From the NCBI GenBank assembly GCA_903838675.1, contig CAILZI010000193.1:1-64000 (forward strand): a stretch of 64,000 nucleotides of DNA, written 5' to 3'. This stretch comes from an uncultured Verrucomicrobiota bacterium. Its GTDB lineage: Bacteria > Verrucomicrobiota > Verrucomicrobiia > Verrucomicrobiales > Verrucomicrobiaceae. Below, piece after piece: positions 14,771-23,539 of this stretch. Position 1 is the stretch's first letter, and every line of letters begins with the position of its first letter. A program made the position numbers and the translations under genes. The notes beneath the pieces were generated by a model that was not told the DNA's origin, ran no database searches, and was given only the letters and a program-made list of their open reading frames with translations.

Positions 14771-14813
14771 ACGAACGGCGGAAAAGAGCCCATGAACGGC
14801 GGCCACCGTTCAT
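14771..14813. promoter_or_regulatory. LytTR-type boxes between the two divergent operons
   Basis: On the minus strand GCCGTTCAT (14800-14792) and GCCGTTCGT (14779-14771) form a direct repeat of 21-bp period. On the plus strand ACCGTTCAT (14805-14813) fully fits the published LytTR consensus [TA][AC][CA]GTTN[AG][TG]; the first two match 8 of 9 positions. ATGAACGG (14792-14799) and CCGTTCAT (14806-14813) are also a perfect inverted repeat around 6 nt. The 21-bp period equals 9 plus the 12-nt spacer typical of LytTR sites. The site could control both directions. Confidence 0.55.
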
Positions 14814-14887
14814 CCGCGCACGGTGCCGCTCGTCCTGCTGATTCATCCGCTGGTCTGAATATCGGCGCGAGACGCCTGGATGACGTG

Positions 14888-16297
14888 ATGATTGGAGGCA
14901 TGACTTTCAGCACGCAGCCCCCATTTTTCCGCAAGACGCGGCGCTGTGCCCTGGCCCTTCTCGGCTGCCAGACGCTGCTGGGCTGCAGCTTCATCCCGAA
15001 GCTGGCGCGCCCGGAGGCGCCGGTGAGCGCGCGCTACCCACACTACGGCACCATGAGCGCTGCGAGCAGCGAGCTGGCATGGCGGAGTGTGTTCAAGGAT
15101 GACGCTCGGCTGGTCCGGCTCATCGACATCGCGCTGGCAAACAACCGCGATCTGCGAGTGGCCATGCTGCGAGTAGAGGAGGCGCGAGCGCAATACCGCA
15201 TCGAGCGTGCACCTCTGCTACCCACCGTTTCTGCGACAAGCGGCCTGGCGCAGAGCCATCTGGCCGGAATGACCACTGAGCAGTGGTCGCTAACGCTGGG
15301 CACCACAGCCTATGAGCTGGACTTGTTTGGCCGCATACGCAGCCTGAGCGCGAAGGCGCTGGAGACCTACCTGTCCAAGACCGAAACCCAGCGTGCCGCG
15401 CAGGTGACGCTCGTCGGGGAGCTGGCCACGCAGTACTACACGGTGAGGCGGTTTGATGAGCTCATCGCCAACACGAAGCAGACTCTGGCGGTGGTGGAGG
15501 AAAGCTACCGCCTGAATGCGAGCATTTTCAAAGCAGGCGGACTGCTGGAACTGGACCTGCGCCTGTCCGAGACCCAGGTACTCACAGCCAAGTCAAATAT
15601 GATTTCCTACCAGCGTCAGCGCGCGCAGGCGGAGAACGTCCTGGTGCTCATGCTCGGGCAGCCGCTGCCCGATGGACTGCCCCAGGGCAGAACGCTGGCG
15701 GATGCACCGGTGAAGGCGGTCTCCGCCGGTGTCCCTTCGGAGCTGCTTCTGGGGCGGCCGGATATTCTCGCGGCGGAGCACACGCTGCGTGCGGCGAATG
15801 CGGACATCGGCGCGGCGCGCGCAGCCTTCTTCCCGACCGTGAAGCTGACGGCCTCTGATGGCACGACCAGCGCGGAACTGAACAGCCTGTTTGGCCCAAG
15901 CACGGCGGTGTGGAGCTTTGCGCCACAGATCAGCCTGCCCATTTTCGCCGGCGGTCGGAACAAGGCGAACCTCGACGCGACGAAGGTGCGCATGCGCATC
16001 GAGGTGGCAAACTACGAGAAGTCCATCCAGAGCGCCTTCCGGGAAGTGGCGGATGCGCTGGTGGCACAGCGTGCGGCGAGGGAACAGATCCGCACGCTGG
16101 AAACGCTGACCGCCGCCCAGCAGCGGCGCTACGACCTGGCCGCCGCACGCGACCAGCGGGGTGTGGCGAGCTACCTGAATGTGATGACGGCGCAGCAGGA
16201 TCTCTTTAACGCGCAGCAGAACCTCATTGGCTCACGCTATGACGCAGTGGCGGCGCGCATCAATCTTTATAAAGCCGTCGGAGGAGGCTGGAAATGA
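14888..16297 (+). CDS. TolC/NodT-type outer-membrane efflux lipoprotein
   Basis: The product is about 469 residues and forms the outer-membrane channel of a tripartite exporter. The N-terminus has a basic stretch (RKTRR), a hydrophobic core and lipobox LLGC followed by SFIPKLARPEAPV, the usual start of NodT-family factors. Two OEP repeats follow (VTLVGELATQYYTVRRFDEL; FREVADALVAQRAAREQIRT). The frame is open upstream to 14648, but there it overlaps the kinase gene on the other strand. ATG 14888 or 14900 both precede the signal sequence; the choice is uncertain. The stop overlaps the adaptor start in ATGA (16294-16297). Confidence 0.87.
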   Translation: MIGGMTFSTQPPFFRKTRRCALALLGCQTLLGCSFIPKLARPEAPVSARYPHYGTMSAASSELAWRSVFKDDARLVRLIDIALANNRDLRVAMLRVEEARAQYRIERAPLLPTVSATSGLAQSHLAGMTTEQWSLTLGTTAYELDLFGRIRSLSAKALETYLSKTETQRAAQVTLVGELATQYYTVRRFDELIANTKQTLAVVEESYRLNASIFKAGGLLELDLRLSETQVLTAKSNMISYQRQRAQAENVLVLMLGQPLPDGLPQGRTLADAPVKAVSAGVPSELLLGRPDILAAEHTLRAANADIGAARAAFFPTVKLTASDGTTSAELNSLFGPSTAVWSFAPQISLPIFAGGRNKANLDATKVRMRIEVANYEKSIQSAFREVADALVAQRAAREQIRTLETLTAAQQRRYDLAAARDQRGVASYLNVMTAQQDLFNAQQNLIGSRYDAVAARINLYKAVGGGWK

Positions 16298-17421
16298 ACA
16301 CACGGCTCTTCATTTTGTTGTCCCTGACCGCCCTTTCAGCGTGCAAACCTCCGGGAGCAGGCATGGCCCGCTTTGAAACAACCACCGTCGGCCGCGGAGA
16401 TCTGCGTGCCGTGGTGATGGCCAGCGGCACGCTCAGCGCAGTGGTGAGCGTGGACGTCGGCTGTCAGGTGTCTGGCCGCGTCATGAAGCTCTACGCCGAC
16501 TTTAACTCCATGGTGAAGCGCGGGGACCTCATCGCGGAGCTGGATACCTCCATTTATGCCGCCAAGCTGAAGGCCGCCGAAGGCGAACTGGCCGGTGCCA
16601 AGGCCAGCGCCATATGGAAGCGGCAGAACCTCGCCCGCAAGAAAGAGCTGCTCCCCCTGCGCGGAGTCATGGCGCTCGATGTGGAGCAGGCCACGGCGGA
16701 ACTGGGACAGGCGGACGCAACTGTGACCATCAAGGAGGCGGCGCTCGATCAGGCCAGGACAGACCTGAGCTACTGCCGCATCTCCGCCCCGGTGGACGGC
16801 GTCGTGGTCTCTCGGAAGGTGGACGCAGGCCAGACGGTCGTCGCGGCGATGAACACGCCCGTTCTCTTCACCCTTGCGCAGGACATCAAAAAAATGCGCA
16901 TCAACGCCACCGTCTCCGAGGCCGACATCGGCCGCGTGAAGATGGGACAGAAGGTGGACTTCACCGTGGACGCATTCCCGGATGATGTCTTCGACGGCAA
17001 AGTGGTGCAGGTGCGCATCTCCCCCACGACGAAGGAGAATGTGGTGACGTATGAGACGCTCATCGACGTGGAAAACCCGGAGCAGCGGCTGTTCCCCGGC
17101 ATGACGGCGGACGTTTCCATCCTGACGGCTGAGAAAAGCGGTGTGCTGAAAGTGCCGAACACCGCGCTGCGATTCACCCCACCGGAAGGCAGCAAAGTCA
17201 CCGGCTCCACAGACGCCAAACTTCAGCGCAGGCAGCAGCTCGTCTATGTGCTGGAAGGCACGGACAAGGAGCCCGCCATGCGCGCCGTCATCGTCACCAC
17301 GGGCATCACAGACAACAGCGAGACAGAGGTGCTCGACGGCCTGGAGGCAGGCGCGCGTGTGGTGACGGCCACGCTGGGCGGAGCCAAAGAAGGCGCGGAG
17401 GGGCCGCCACCATCCATCTAG
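16294..17421 (+). CDS. MacA-like periplasmic adaptor lipoprotein
   Basis: The product is 375 residues. Lipoprotein signal LLSLTALSAC; membrane-fusion-protein domains follow: biotinyl-lipoyl-like (VDVGCQVSGRVMKLYADFNS), an alpha-helical hairpin (about 85-150), a second lipoyl half (SYCRISAPVDGVVVSRKVDA), beta-barrel and membrane-proximal domains. It bridges the inner-membrane ABC transporter and the outer-membrane factor. Overlap of 4 nt upstream and a 2-nt gap downstream show an operon. Substrates of MacAB-like systems include macrolides, lipopeptides, siderophores and haem-like compounds; the substrate here is not evident. Confidence 0.9.
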   Translation: MNTRLFILLSLTALSACKPPGAGMARFETTTVGRGDLRAVVMASGTLSAVVSVDVGCQVSGRVMKLYADFNSMVKRGDLIAELDTSIYAAKLKAAEGELAGAKASAIWKRQNLARKKELLPLRGVMALDVEQATAELGQADATVTIKEAALDQARTDLSYCRISAPVDGVVVSRKVDAGQTVVAAMNTPVLFTLAQDIKKMRINATVSEADIGRVKMGQKVDFTVDAFPDDVFDGKVVQVRISPTTKENVVTYETLIDVENPEQRLFPGMTADVSILTAEKSGVLKVPNTALRFTPPEGSKVTGSTDAKLQRRQQLVYVLEGTDKEPAMRAVIVTTGITDNSETEVLDGLEAGARVVTATLGGAKEGAEGPPPSI

Positions 17422-17423
17422 CC

Positions 17424-18185
<762 letters not shown>

Positions 18186-18190
18186 CTGCC

Positions 18191-19435
18191 ATGCTGCATT
18201 CTCTCATCTCATTGCTGCTGCGTGCGGGCCTCACGGCCATGATCGCCTTCCGCGCGCTGCGGCGGAACAAGCTGCGCAGCATCCTGACCGCGCTGGGCAT
18301 CATCATCGGCGTGGCCTCCGTGGTCTCCATTATGGCAGTGGGACGCGGCACGCAACGGCGCATCCAGGATCAGGTGTCCTCGCTCGGCTCAAACCTGCTC
18401 ATGGTGTTTTCCAAAAGTCGGCGCACCAATGCCGCCGCCGCAGGCAGCGGGGAGTCCAGCAACCTCACACTTGAGGACGTGGAGGCCATCCGCCGCGAAG
18501 TGCGCAGCGTCCAGGCCGCGAGCCCGGAGGTGACGCTCACCGCGCAGGCCGTCGCCGCCGGGCGGAACTGGAGCACGACCGTCGCAGGAGAGTCCCCGGG
18601 CTACCTGCGCATCCGTGACTGGCCGCTGGCGCGCGGCAGCATGTTTACAGAGCGGGAGGTGCGCGGCGCGGCGCGCGTGGCCGTCATCGGCTCGCGCACG
18701 GCGCGGGAGCTCTTTGGCCCACTGGATCCCGTGGGACAGACGGTGCGGATCAAGAACATGCCCTTCACCATCATCGGCCAGCTTGAAAGCAAAGGCGCGG
18801 GCATGGGCGGTGCCAATCAGGACGACCGCATCCTCATCCCCTACACCACGGCCATGCGACGTCTCACCGGCGATAAATATCCGCGCCTCGTCACGCTGCA
18901 GATCAGCAGTGACGAACTCATGAGCGCCGCGCAGGAGCAGGTGACCGCGCTGCTGCGCCAGCGCCACCGCCTGGCCGACGGACGCAAGAACGACTTTGAC
19001 ATCGTGAATCAGAAGGAGATCGCGGACACCGTGAACAGCATCACCACCATGCTGACGTATTTGCTGGGAGGCATTGCAGGCCTCTCACTGCTCGTCGGCG
19101 GCATCGGCATCATGAACATCATGCTCGTCAGCGTCACGGAGCGCACGCGGGAAATCGGCACGCGTATCGCTGTCGGGGCGCAGCCGCGGGACATTTTGCT
19201 GCAGTTTCTCATCGAGTCCATCACCCTGAGCCTGCTCGGCGGTGCCATTGGCGTGGCGCTCGGCTGCGCAGCCAGTGCCGCAGCCAGCATGATTCCGAAT
19301 TTCCACCCGTCCGTCTCGCTCGCAAGCGTGGTCGTGGCCTTCGGCATCAGCTTCATCGTGGGGGTGTTCTTTGGGTTCTACCCCGCCCGCAAGGCAGCCA
19401 ACATGAACCCCATAGCCGCGCTGCGATTTGAGTGA
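18191..19435 (+). CDS. MacB-type ABC transporter permease (FtsX family)
   Basis: The product is 414 residues. TM1 (about 33-55: LRSILTALGIIIGVASVVSI) is followed by a MacB-type periplasmic core domain (about 60-270) and three C-terminal TM helices (about 285-310, 335-360, 370-395) of the FtsX fold, with motifs GGIGIMNIMLVSVTERTREI and GVFFGFYPARKAANMNPIAA. It forms a tripartite mechanotransmitting exporter with the two preceding genes and the outer-membrane factor. An internal ATG 16 codons in would remove a leader-like hydrophobic stretch and is an alternative start. Confidence 0.92.
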   Translation: MLHSLISLLLRAGLTAMIAFRALRRNKLRSILTALGIIIGVASVVSIMAVGRGTQRRIQDQVSSLGSNLLMVFSKSRRTNAAAAGSGESSNLTLEDVEAIRREVRSVQAASPEVTLTAQAVAAGRNWSTTVAGESPGYLRIRDWPLARGSMFTEREVRGAARVAVIGSRTARELFGPLDPVGQTVRIKNMPFTIIGQLESKGAGMGGANQDDRILIPYTTAMRRLTGDKYPRLVTLQISSDELMSAAQEQVTALLRQRHRLADGRKNDFDIVNQKEIADTVNSITTMLTYLLGGIAGLSLLVGGIGIMNIMLVSVTERTREIGTRIAVGAQPRDILLQFLIESITLSLLGGAIGVALGCAASAAASMIPNFHPSVSLASVVVAFGISFIVGVFFGFYPARKAANMNPIAALRFE

Positions 19436-19515
19436 GCGCTCTTGAGAAGCTGGCGTGACGCGCAGATTCCGTGCACGATCTTGGGGCTACGGAACCACGT
19501 TCGGGCGCTGCAGAC

Positions 19516-19547
19516 CACCCCACGAAAGTGAGGTGCGGTAGAAAGTG
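19516..19547 (+). promoter_or_regulatory. GAAA-tetraloop hairpin upstream of the DUF1501 gene
   Basis: CACC (19516-19519), one C-A mismatch, CAC, a GAAA loop (19524-19527), GTG and GGTG (19532-19535) form a short hairpin, with GAAAGTG repeated at 19541-19547. The same design precedes the cytochrome gene at 8025. Downstream, an AT-rich stretch (TTTATAACTC) could hold the -10 region. The role is unknown. Confidence 0.4.
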
Positions 19548-19583
19548 AAAACTGCTTAAATTCAGCGTTTATAACTCAAGATC

Positions 19584-20849
19584 ATGAAACGCCGCTCCTT
19601 TCTCACCTCCGCCGCCGCATTCGGCGCGGCACCGTTGTTTGCGAACAACACCCCCGTCCACATGCCAAAGGGCAAGGCAGAGCATTGCATCTTCATCTGG
19701 CTGGGCGGCGGCATGGCTCAAATTGACACGTTTGACCCGAAGAAGCTCGGCAACAACACGGACAAGACCAAAGTGGCTGGCTCGCTCTACAAGGCCATCG
19801 ACACGACCGTTCCAGGCGTGCAGGTGACAGAGCATCTCAGGCAGACGGCGAAGGTCATGGAGCATGTGACGGTGATGCGCACGGTAAATCATCACGTGAT
19901 CGACGAGCACGCCTTTGCCACCAACATCGTCCACACCGGCCGCATGATCTCCGGCAATGTGGTGTATCCCAGCATCGGCTCCATCATCGCCCATGAGCGT
20001 GGTGCCGTGGGAGGCGAGGTGCCGCCATATATTCTGATCGGTTATCCCAATGTCAGCCGCGGCCCGGGCTTCCTCGGTGCCAAGGCCGGTTACGTCTATC
20101 TCACCGACACCAACACCGGCCCTGCTGGCTTCTCTCGTCCTGATTTCGTCGATGAAAAACGTGCACTGACTCGCGAGCAGTTGCTCGCGCCGCTCATGGC
20201 CCGTGCACCAAAAGAATCCGCCATCGCCGACTACAAGACGGCGCAAGAGCAGGCACTTAGCCTCTCCGGCCCGCAGTTCATGCGGCATTTCAATCTCAAG
20301 GAAGAACCCGCGGCGCTGCGCAATGCGTACGGTGGCGAATTCGGCCAGCGCTGCCTGCTCTCGCGTCGCCTCGTGCAGGCGGGAGTGCGTTTCATCGAAG
20401 TCTCGCACAACCTCAACTTCATGAACGGCACCGGCTGGGACATTCACAACGAAGGCTACAAGAACCAGCACCTGCTCATCCAGGAACTCGACACCGCCCT
20501 CGCGGCGCTCATCCGCGATCTCAAAGACAAGAAGCTGCTCGACAAGACCCTCATCGTCGTCGGCACCGAGTTCGGTCGCCCGCCGGAGTTCGATGGTCGT
20601 GGCGGACGCGGACATCAAGGCACAACGTTCTCCATGGTGCTTGCCGGTGGTGGCTTGAACCACTGCGGTGCCTATGGCGTCAGCGATGAGCTGTCCAAGA
20701 AGCCCGTCGAAAACCCCGTTCCCCTCGTCGATTTCCACGCCACCATCCACGCCGCCATGGGCATTGATCCCAGCAAGGAACTCATGGACGGTACGCGTCC
20801 CGTGCCGATCACGGATGGCGGGAAGCCGGTGGCGGCGTTGTTTGGGTGA
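19584..20849 (+). CDS. DUF1501 (sulfatase-like) secreted protein
   Basis: The product is 421 residues with a twin-Arg-like leader (KRRSFLTSAAAFGAAPLF). The DUF1501 family shares the alkaline-phosphatase/sulfatase fold; recognisable segments are CIFIWLGGGMAQIDTFDPK near the start, VTVMRTVNHHVIDEHAFATN, and TLIVVGTEFGRPPEF with GHQGTTFSMVLAGGGL near the end. It is usually encoded beside DUF1549/DUF1553 proteins, and they are thought to work together outside the cytoplasm. Here the two are separated by the signalling/efflux block. The substrate is unknown. Confidence 0.9.
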   Translation: MKRRSFLTSAAAFGAAPLFANNTPVHMPKGKAEHCIFIWLGGGMAQIDTFDPKKLGNNTDKTKVAGSLYKAIDTTVPGVQVTEHLRQTAKVMEHVTVMRTVNHHVIDEHAFATNIVHTGRMISGNVVYPSIGSIIAHERGAVGGEVPPYILIGYPNVSRGPGFLGAKAGYVYLTDTNTGPAGFSRPDFVDEKRALTREQLLAPLMARAPKESAIADYKTAQEQALSLSGPQFMRHFNLKEEPAALRNAYGGEFGQRCLLSRRLVQAGVRFIEVSHNLNFMNGTGWDIHNEGYKNQHLLIQELDTALAALIRDLKDKKLLDKTLIVVGTEFGRPPEFDGRGGRGHQGTTFSMVLAGGGLNHCGAYGVSDELSKKPVENPVPLVDFHATIHAAMGIDPSKELMDGTRPVPITDGGKPVAALFG

Positions 20850-20916
20850 GGACGCTCGCGCTTGATCCTGACCACTACGGAACAACGCTGGGCGGTGCCG
20901 CGTAACTCGTCACGCG

Positions 20917-20931
20917 CCCCGCAGTTGCAAA
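20917..20931 (+). repeat. 15-nt element shared with the region upstream of the FAD oxidoreductase
   Basis: CCCCGCAGTTGCAAA here is identical to 43406-43420. Both copies lie in short upstream regions of genes for exported proteins (about 90 nt before 21020 and about 35 nt before 43453). TTGCAA could act as a -35 box. The meaning is uncertain. Confidence 0.35.
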
Positions 20932-21019
20932 GATAAACGCGCGTTCATTTGCGCTTTGTCCGTGCGTTTAGACGTGCGGGATTTTCCCCGCTGAAGGCAA
21001 TCAACCCCTGCCGACAGCC

Positions 21020-22216
21020 ATGAAGCCTCCCCGCTCCTCCCTGCGTTCCGCTGTCATTGCGGCTGCACTCTCTGCCGCCTCCGTCTCATTCGTCCATGCC
21101 GAAGGCATCGGCGTCGATCCTCCCTACACTGATTTTTCTCCGCAGAGCCTGCTTCTGGGCAAGACCCTCGCGGCGCGTGTCTGGGATGATCTGCAGGCCC
21201 GCAAGAACGCTCACATTCCCGTCACGCTCGGTGCCTGGCATTGGTGGCGGATTCCCACCGGTGGTCCCGGTGGTAGCGGTTACGGCTCCAGTTCCCTGCC
21301 CGGCACCTATTACTACTACCTGTTGATCGATCCTTTCTGGAATACCGGAGGCAAATTCGTGCAAAGCGTGGGCCTGCATGCCGACATGCGTCTGCGTGAG
21401 AAGAATGCGTTTCGTAATTCCATGGATTCGACCTTCTGGCCTTTTGAGATGTATGCGTGGGCCAGCACCACTGCGGGCGTGTTCAAAGCCGGCCAGATCC
21501 GCCGCAAGTTTGGGCTCGACTGGGACGGCAGCTTTTACGGCAACGTGCTCTATTACGATGGGTTCAAGCTCAACTCCGACATCGGCCTGTCCTGGGAGCG
21601 CACGTTTTGGATCAAGCCCAAATTCAGCCTGGAATCCCACGCGCAGTTCTTCCTTCGCGAGGACGGCATCAGTCCCGGCCTCACGGGAGCCGATTCGGAA
21701 AGCACCACCGTCTTCCGCCTGCAAAACCAGGCTGTGGTGCGAATGGTGCCCACCTGGTGGTTCAGCCCCACCTCCAGTCTCGCACTTGGGCTTTCCGCCT
21801 CAGTTGGCCAGATCAAAGCGCAAAGTGCCGGATACCACGACCACGCCCTCACGGTCTGGGGCATCGACCTCACCTACACGCACGGCAGTTTCAAAACCTT
21901 TGCCGAGGTGCTGCAGCGCAACGGCGCAGTCAACCCGGCGCGCTATGTTTCAGGTGGCATGAGCACGCGCACCACCGATTTCATCGTCGGTGCGAGCTAC
22001 GTCACCGGTCCGGTCACGTGGCGGGTCGCTTACTCGGCGGGTTATGATGCGAACCCAGGCGGCAAGCAGTACATGTTCGTGCCCGGCATCACCATGGCCA
22101 TGACCAAGAACATTGATCTCTACCTGGAATATGTGAAGTGGAGCGTCAAAGCGAGTGGCAGCAGCGCCGTGACGTACGAGAACGGCTTTCAGGCTGCAAT
22201 TAACTGGAGGTTCTGA
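21020..22216 (+). CDS. Outer-membrane beta-barrel (porin-like) protein
   Basis: The product is 398 residues with a signal peptide (SAVIAAALSAASVSFVHA, cleavage about residue 28). The body is a series of alternating amphipathic strands rich in Trp, Tyr and Gly (TTDFIVGASYVTGPVTWRVA, YDANPGGKQYMFVPGITMAM) and ends in aromatic W-R-F, the classic C-terminal signal for outer-membrane barrel insertion. No named porin family is certain. It lies between the DUF1501 and DUF1080 genes and could help uptake of a sugar or polymer breakdown product; that is inference. Confidence 0.75.
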   Translation: MKPPRSSLRSAVIAAALSAASVSFVHAEGIGVDPPYTDFSPQSLLLGKTLAARVWDDLQARKNAHIPVTLGAWHWWRIPTGGPGGSGYGSSSLPGTYYYYLLIDPFWNTGGKFVQSVGLHADMRLREKNAFRNSMDSTFWPFEMYAWASTTAGVFKAGQIRRKFGLDWDGSFYGNVLYYDGFKLNSDIGLSWERTFWIKPKFSLESHAQFFLREDGISPGLTGADSESTTVFRLQNQAVVRMVPTWWFSPTSSLALGLSASVGQIKAQSAGYHDHALTVWGIDLTYTHGSFKTFAEVLQRNGAVNPARYVSGGMSTRTTDFIVGASYVTGPVTWRVAYSAGYDANPGGKQYMFVPGITMAMTKNIDLYLEYVKWSVKASGSSAVTYENGFQAAINWRF

Positions 22217-22279
22217 ATTTACCGATCTCTAGCACTTTGAATGCGAAGCCTTGCCCACTGACTTCGTATGTTCCTGCGC

Positions 22280-23479
22280 ATGAAACCAACCACGCTGCTC
22301 TGCGCCCTCGCTCTTTCCACCGCCATCCCCTGCTCCCATGCTGCCGAAGACGAGGGCTTCATCCCCATGTTCAATGGCAAGGACCTCAGCGGCTGGGTGA
22401 ATGCGAACTGCGCACCGGAAACCTGGAGCATCAAGGACGGCGGCGTCAGTTGCACAGGCATCCCCACCGGGGCCATGCGTACCGAGAAGCAGTATGAGAA
22501 CTTCATTTTGGAGTGCGAGTGGCGTCACCTGACCAGCGGTGGCAACTCCGGCGTTTTCATCTGGGGCAGCCCCATCTCCGCCCCCGGCGTGCCCTTCCTG
22601 CGTGGCATCGAGGTCCAGGTGCTAGACCAGGGCTACATGAAGCACGCCGATCCCAAGAAGCCGCGCTGGTTCACCACGCATGGCGATGTCTTCCCTATTC
22701 ACGGTGCCACCATGGATCCCCATGGCGAGCACAGCGGCCAGCGCAGCTTTCCCAGCGAGGAACGCAGCAAGCCCTCGCCCGAATGGAACCACTACCGCAT
22801 CACCGGCAACAACGGCACCCTCACCCTCGCCGTGAATGGCAAGGTCGTCAGCGGCGGCGACAAATGCTTTTGGCGCAAAGGCTACCTCGCCCTCGAATCC
22901 GAAGGCGCACCCGTCGAGTTCCGCAACGTCCGCATCAAAGAACTGCCCTCCACCGGTGCCACGGCCGCCGACTCCGCCCCGCTGGATCAAGGCTGGAAGC
23001 ATCTCTACAACGGCCTCGATCTTCGTGGCTGGAAAGTGCCCTCAGGCACTGAGGCACGCTGGGTGGCTGCCAACTGGAACCTCAAACTCACCTCAACATC
23101 CGGCCAGCCAGGCTCTCCGCTGTGGAGCGAAGCCGAGATCGCCGACGGCGAATACATCGCCGACTTCCAGCTCCCGAAAGACGCCGATCTATCGCGCCCC
23201 TGCACCGGACTCTGCGTGCGTGGCAAGAAAGATCCCGTCGTGCTCATCGGCAGCGGCAAAGCTCCCATCGTCTTCGGTGCAGACAAGGTGAAGCCCGGCA
23301 AGTGGTACCGCGTGCGGCTCAAACTCGAAGGCCCAAAAGCCACCGCCACCCTGACCGAGCCACAAGATGCCAATCCACAGGTTCTGGAGGGCAGACTTGA
23401 AGGAGCAGCGAAAGGGCCGGTGGGCGTTGCGGATTTCGGTGCAGCCGTGAGCTTTGCTAACTTTTTTGTGCGGGAGTGA
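22280..23479 (+). CDS. Tandem DUF1080 (3-keto-disaccharide hydrolase-type) protein
   Basis: The product is 399 residues from ATG 22280 with signal peptide (LLCALALSTAIPCSHA). It has two DUF1080 units, each a concanavalin-like jelly roll: about 30-215 (FIPMFNGKDLSGWVNANCAP; NSGVFIWGSPIS; EWNHYRITGN) and about 240-398 (GWKHLYNGLDLRGWKVPSGT). The family includes hydrolases of 3-keto-disaccharides and is greatly expanded in Planctomycetes and Verrucomicrobia. The second unit is shorter and lacks part of the conserved core. It probably acts in the periplasm or outside the cell. Confidence 0.88.
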   Translation: MKPTTLLCALALSTAIPCSHAAEDEGFIPMFNGKDLSGWVNANCAPETWSIKDGGVSCTGIPTGAMRTEKQYENFILECEWRHLTSGGNSGVFIWGSPISAPGVPFLRGIEVQVLDQGYMKHADPKKPRWFTTHGDVFPIHGATMDPHGEHSGQRSFPSEERSKPSPEWNHYRITGNNGTLTLAVNGKVVSGGDKCFWRKGYLALESEGAPVEFRNVRIKELPSTGATAADSAPLDQGWKHLYNGLDLRGWKVPSGTEARWVAANWNLKLTSTSGQPGSPLWSEAEIADGEYIADFQLPKDADLSRPCTGLCVRGKKDPVVLIGSGKAPIVFGADKVKPGKWYRVRLKLEGPKATATLTEPQDANPQVLEGRLEGAAKGPVGVADFGAAVSFANFFVRE

Positions 23480-23539
23480 TTGAAGGTACGATGGACACTC
23501 CTGTCCATTGCGCGTTGCCCGAGCACTCAAAGCGCCGCG

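Noticed and set aside
14648..14887. Upstream extension of the outer-membrane factor gene
   Set aside because: It would run into the divergent kinase gene and place 80 unrelated residues before a normal lipoprotein signal.
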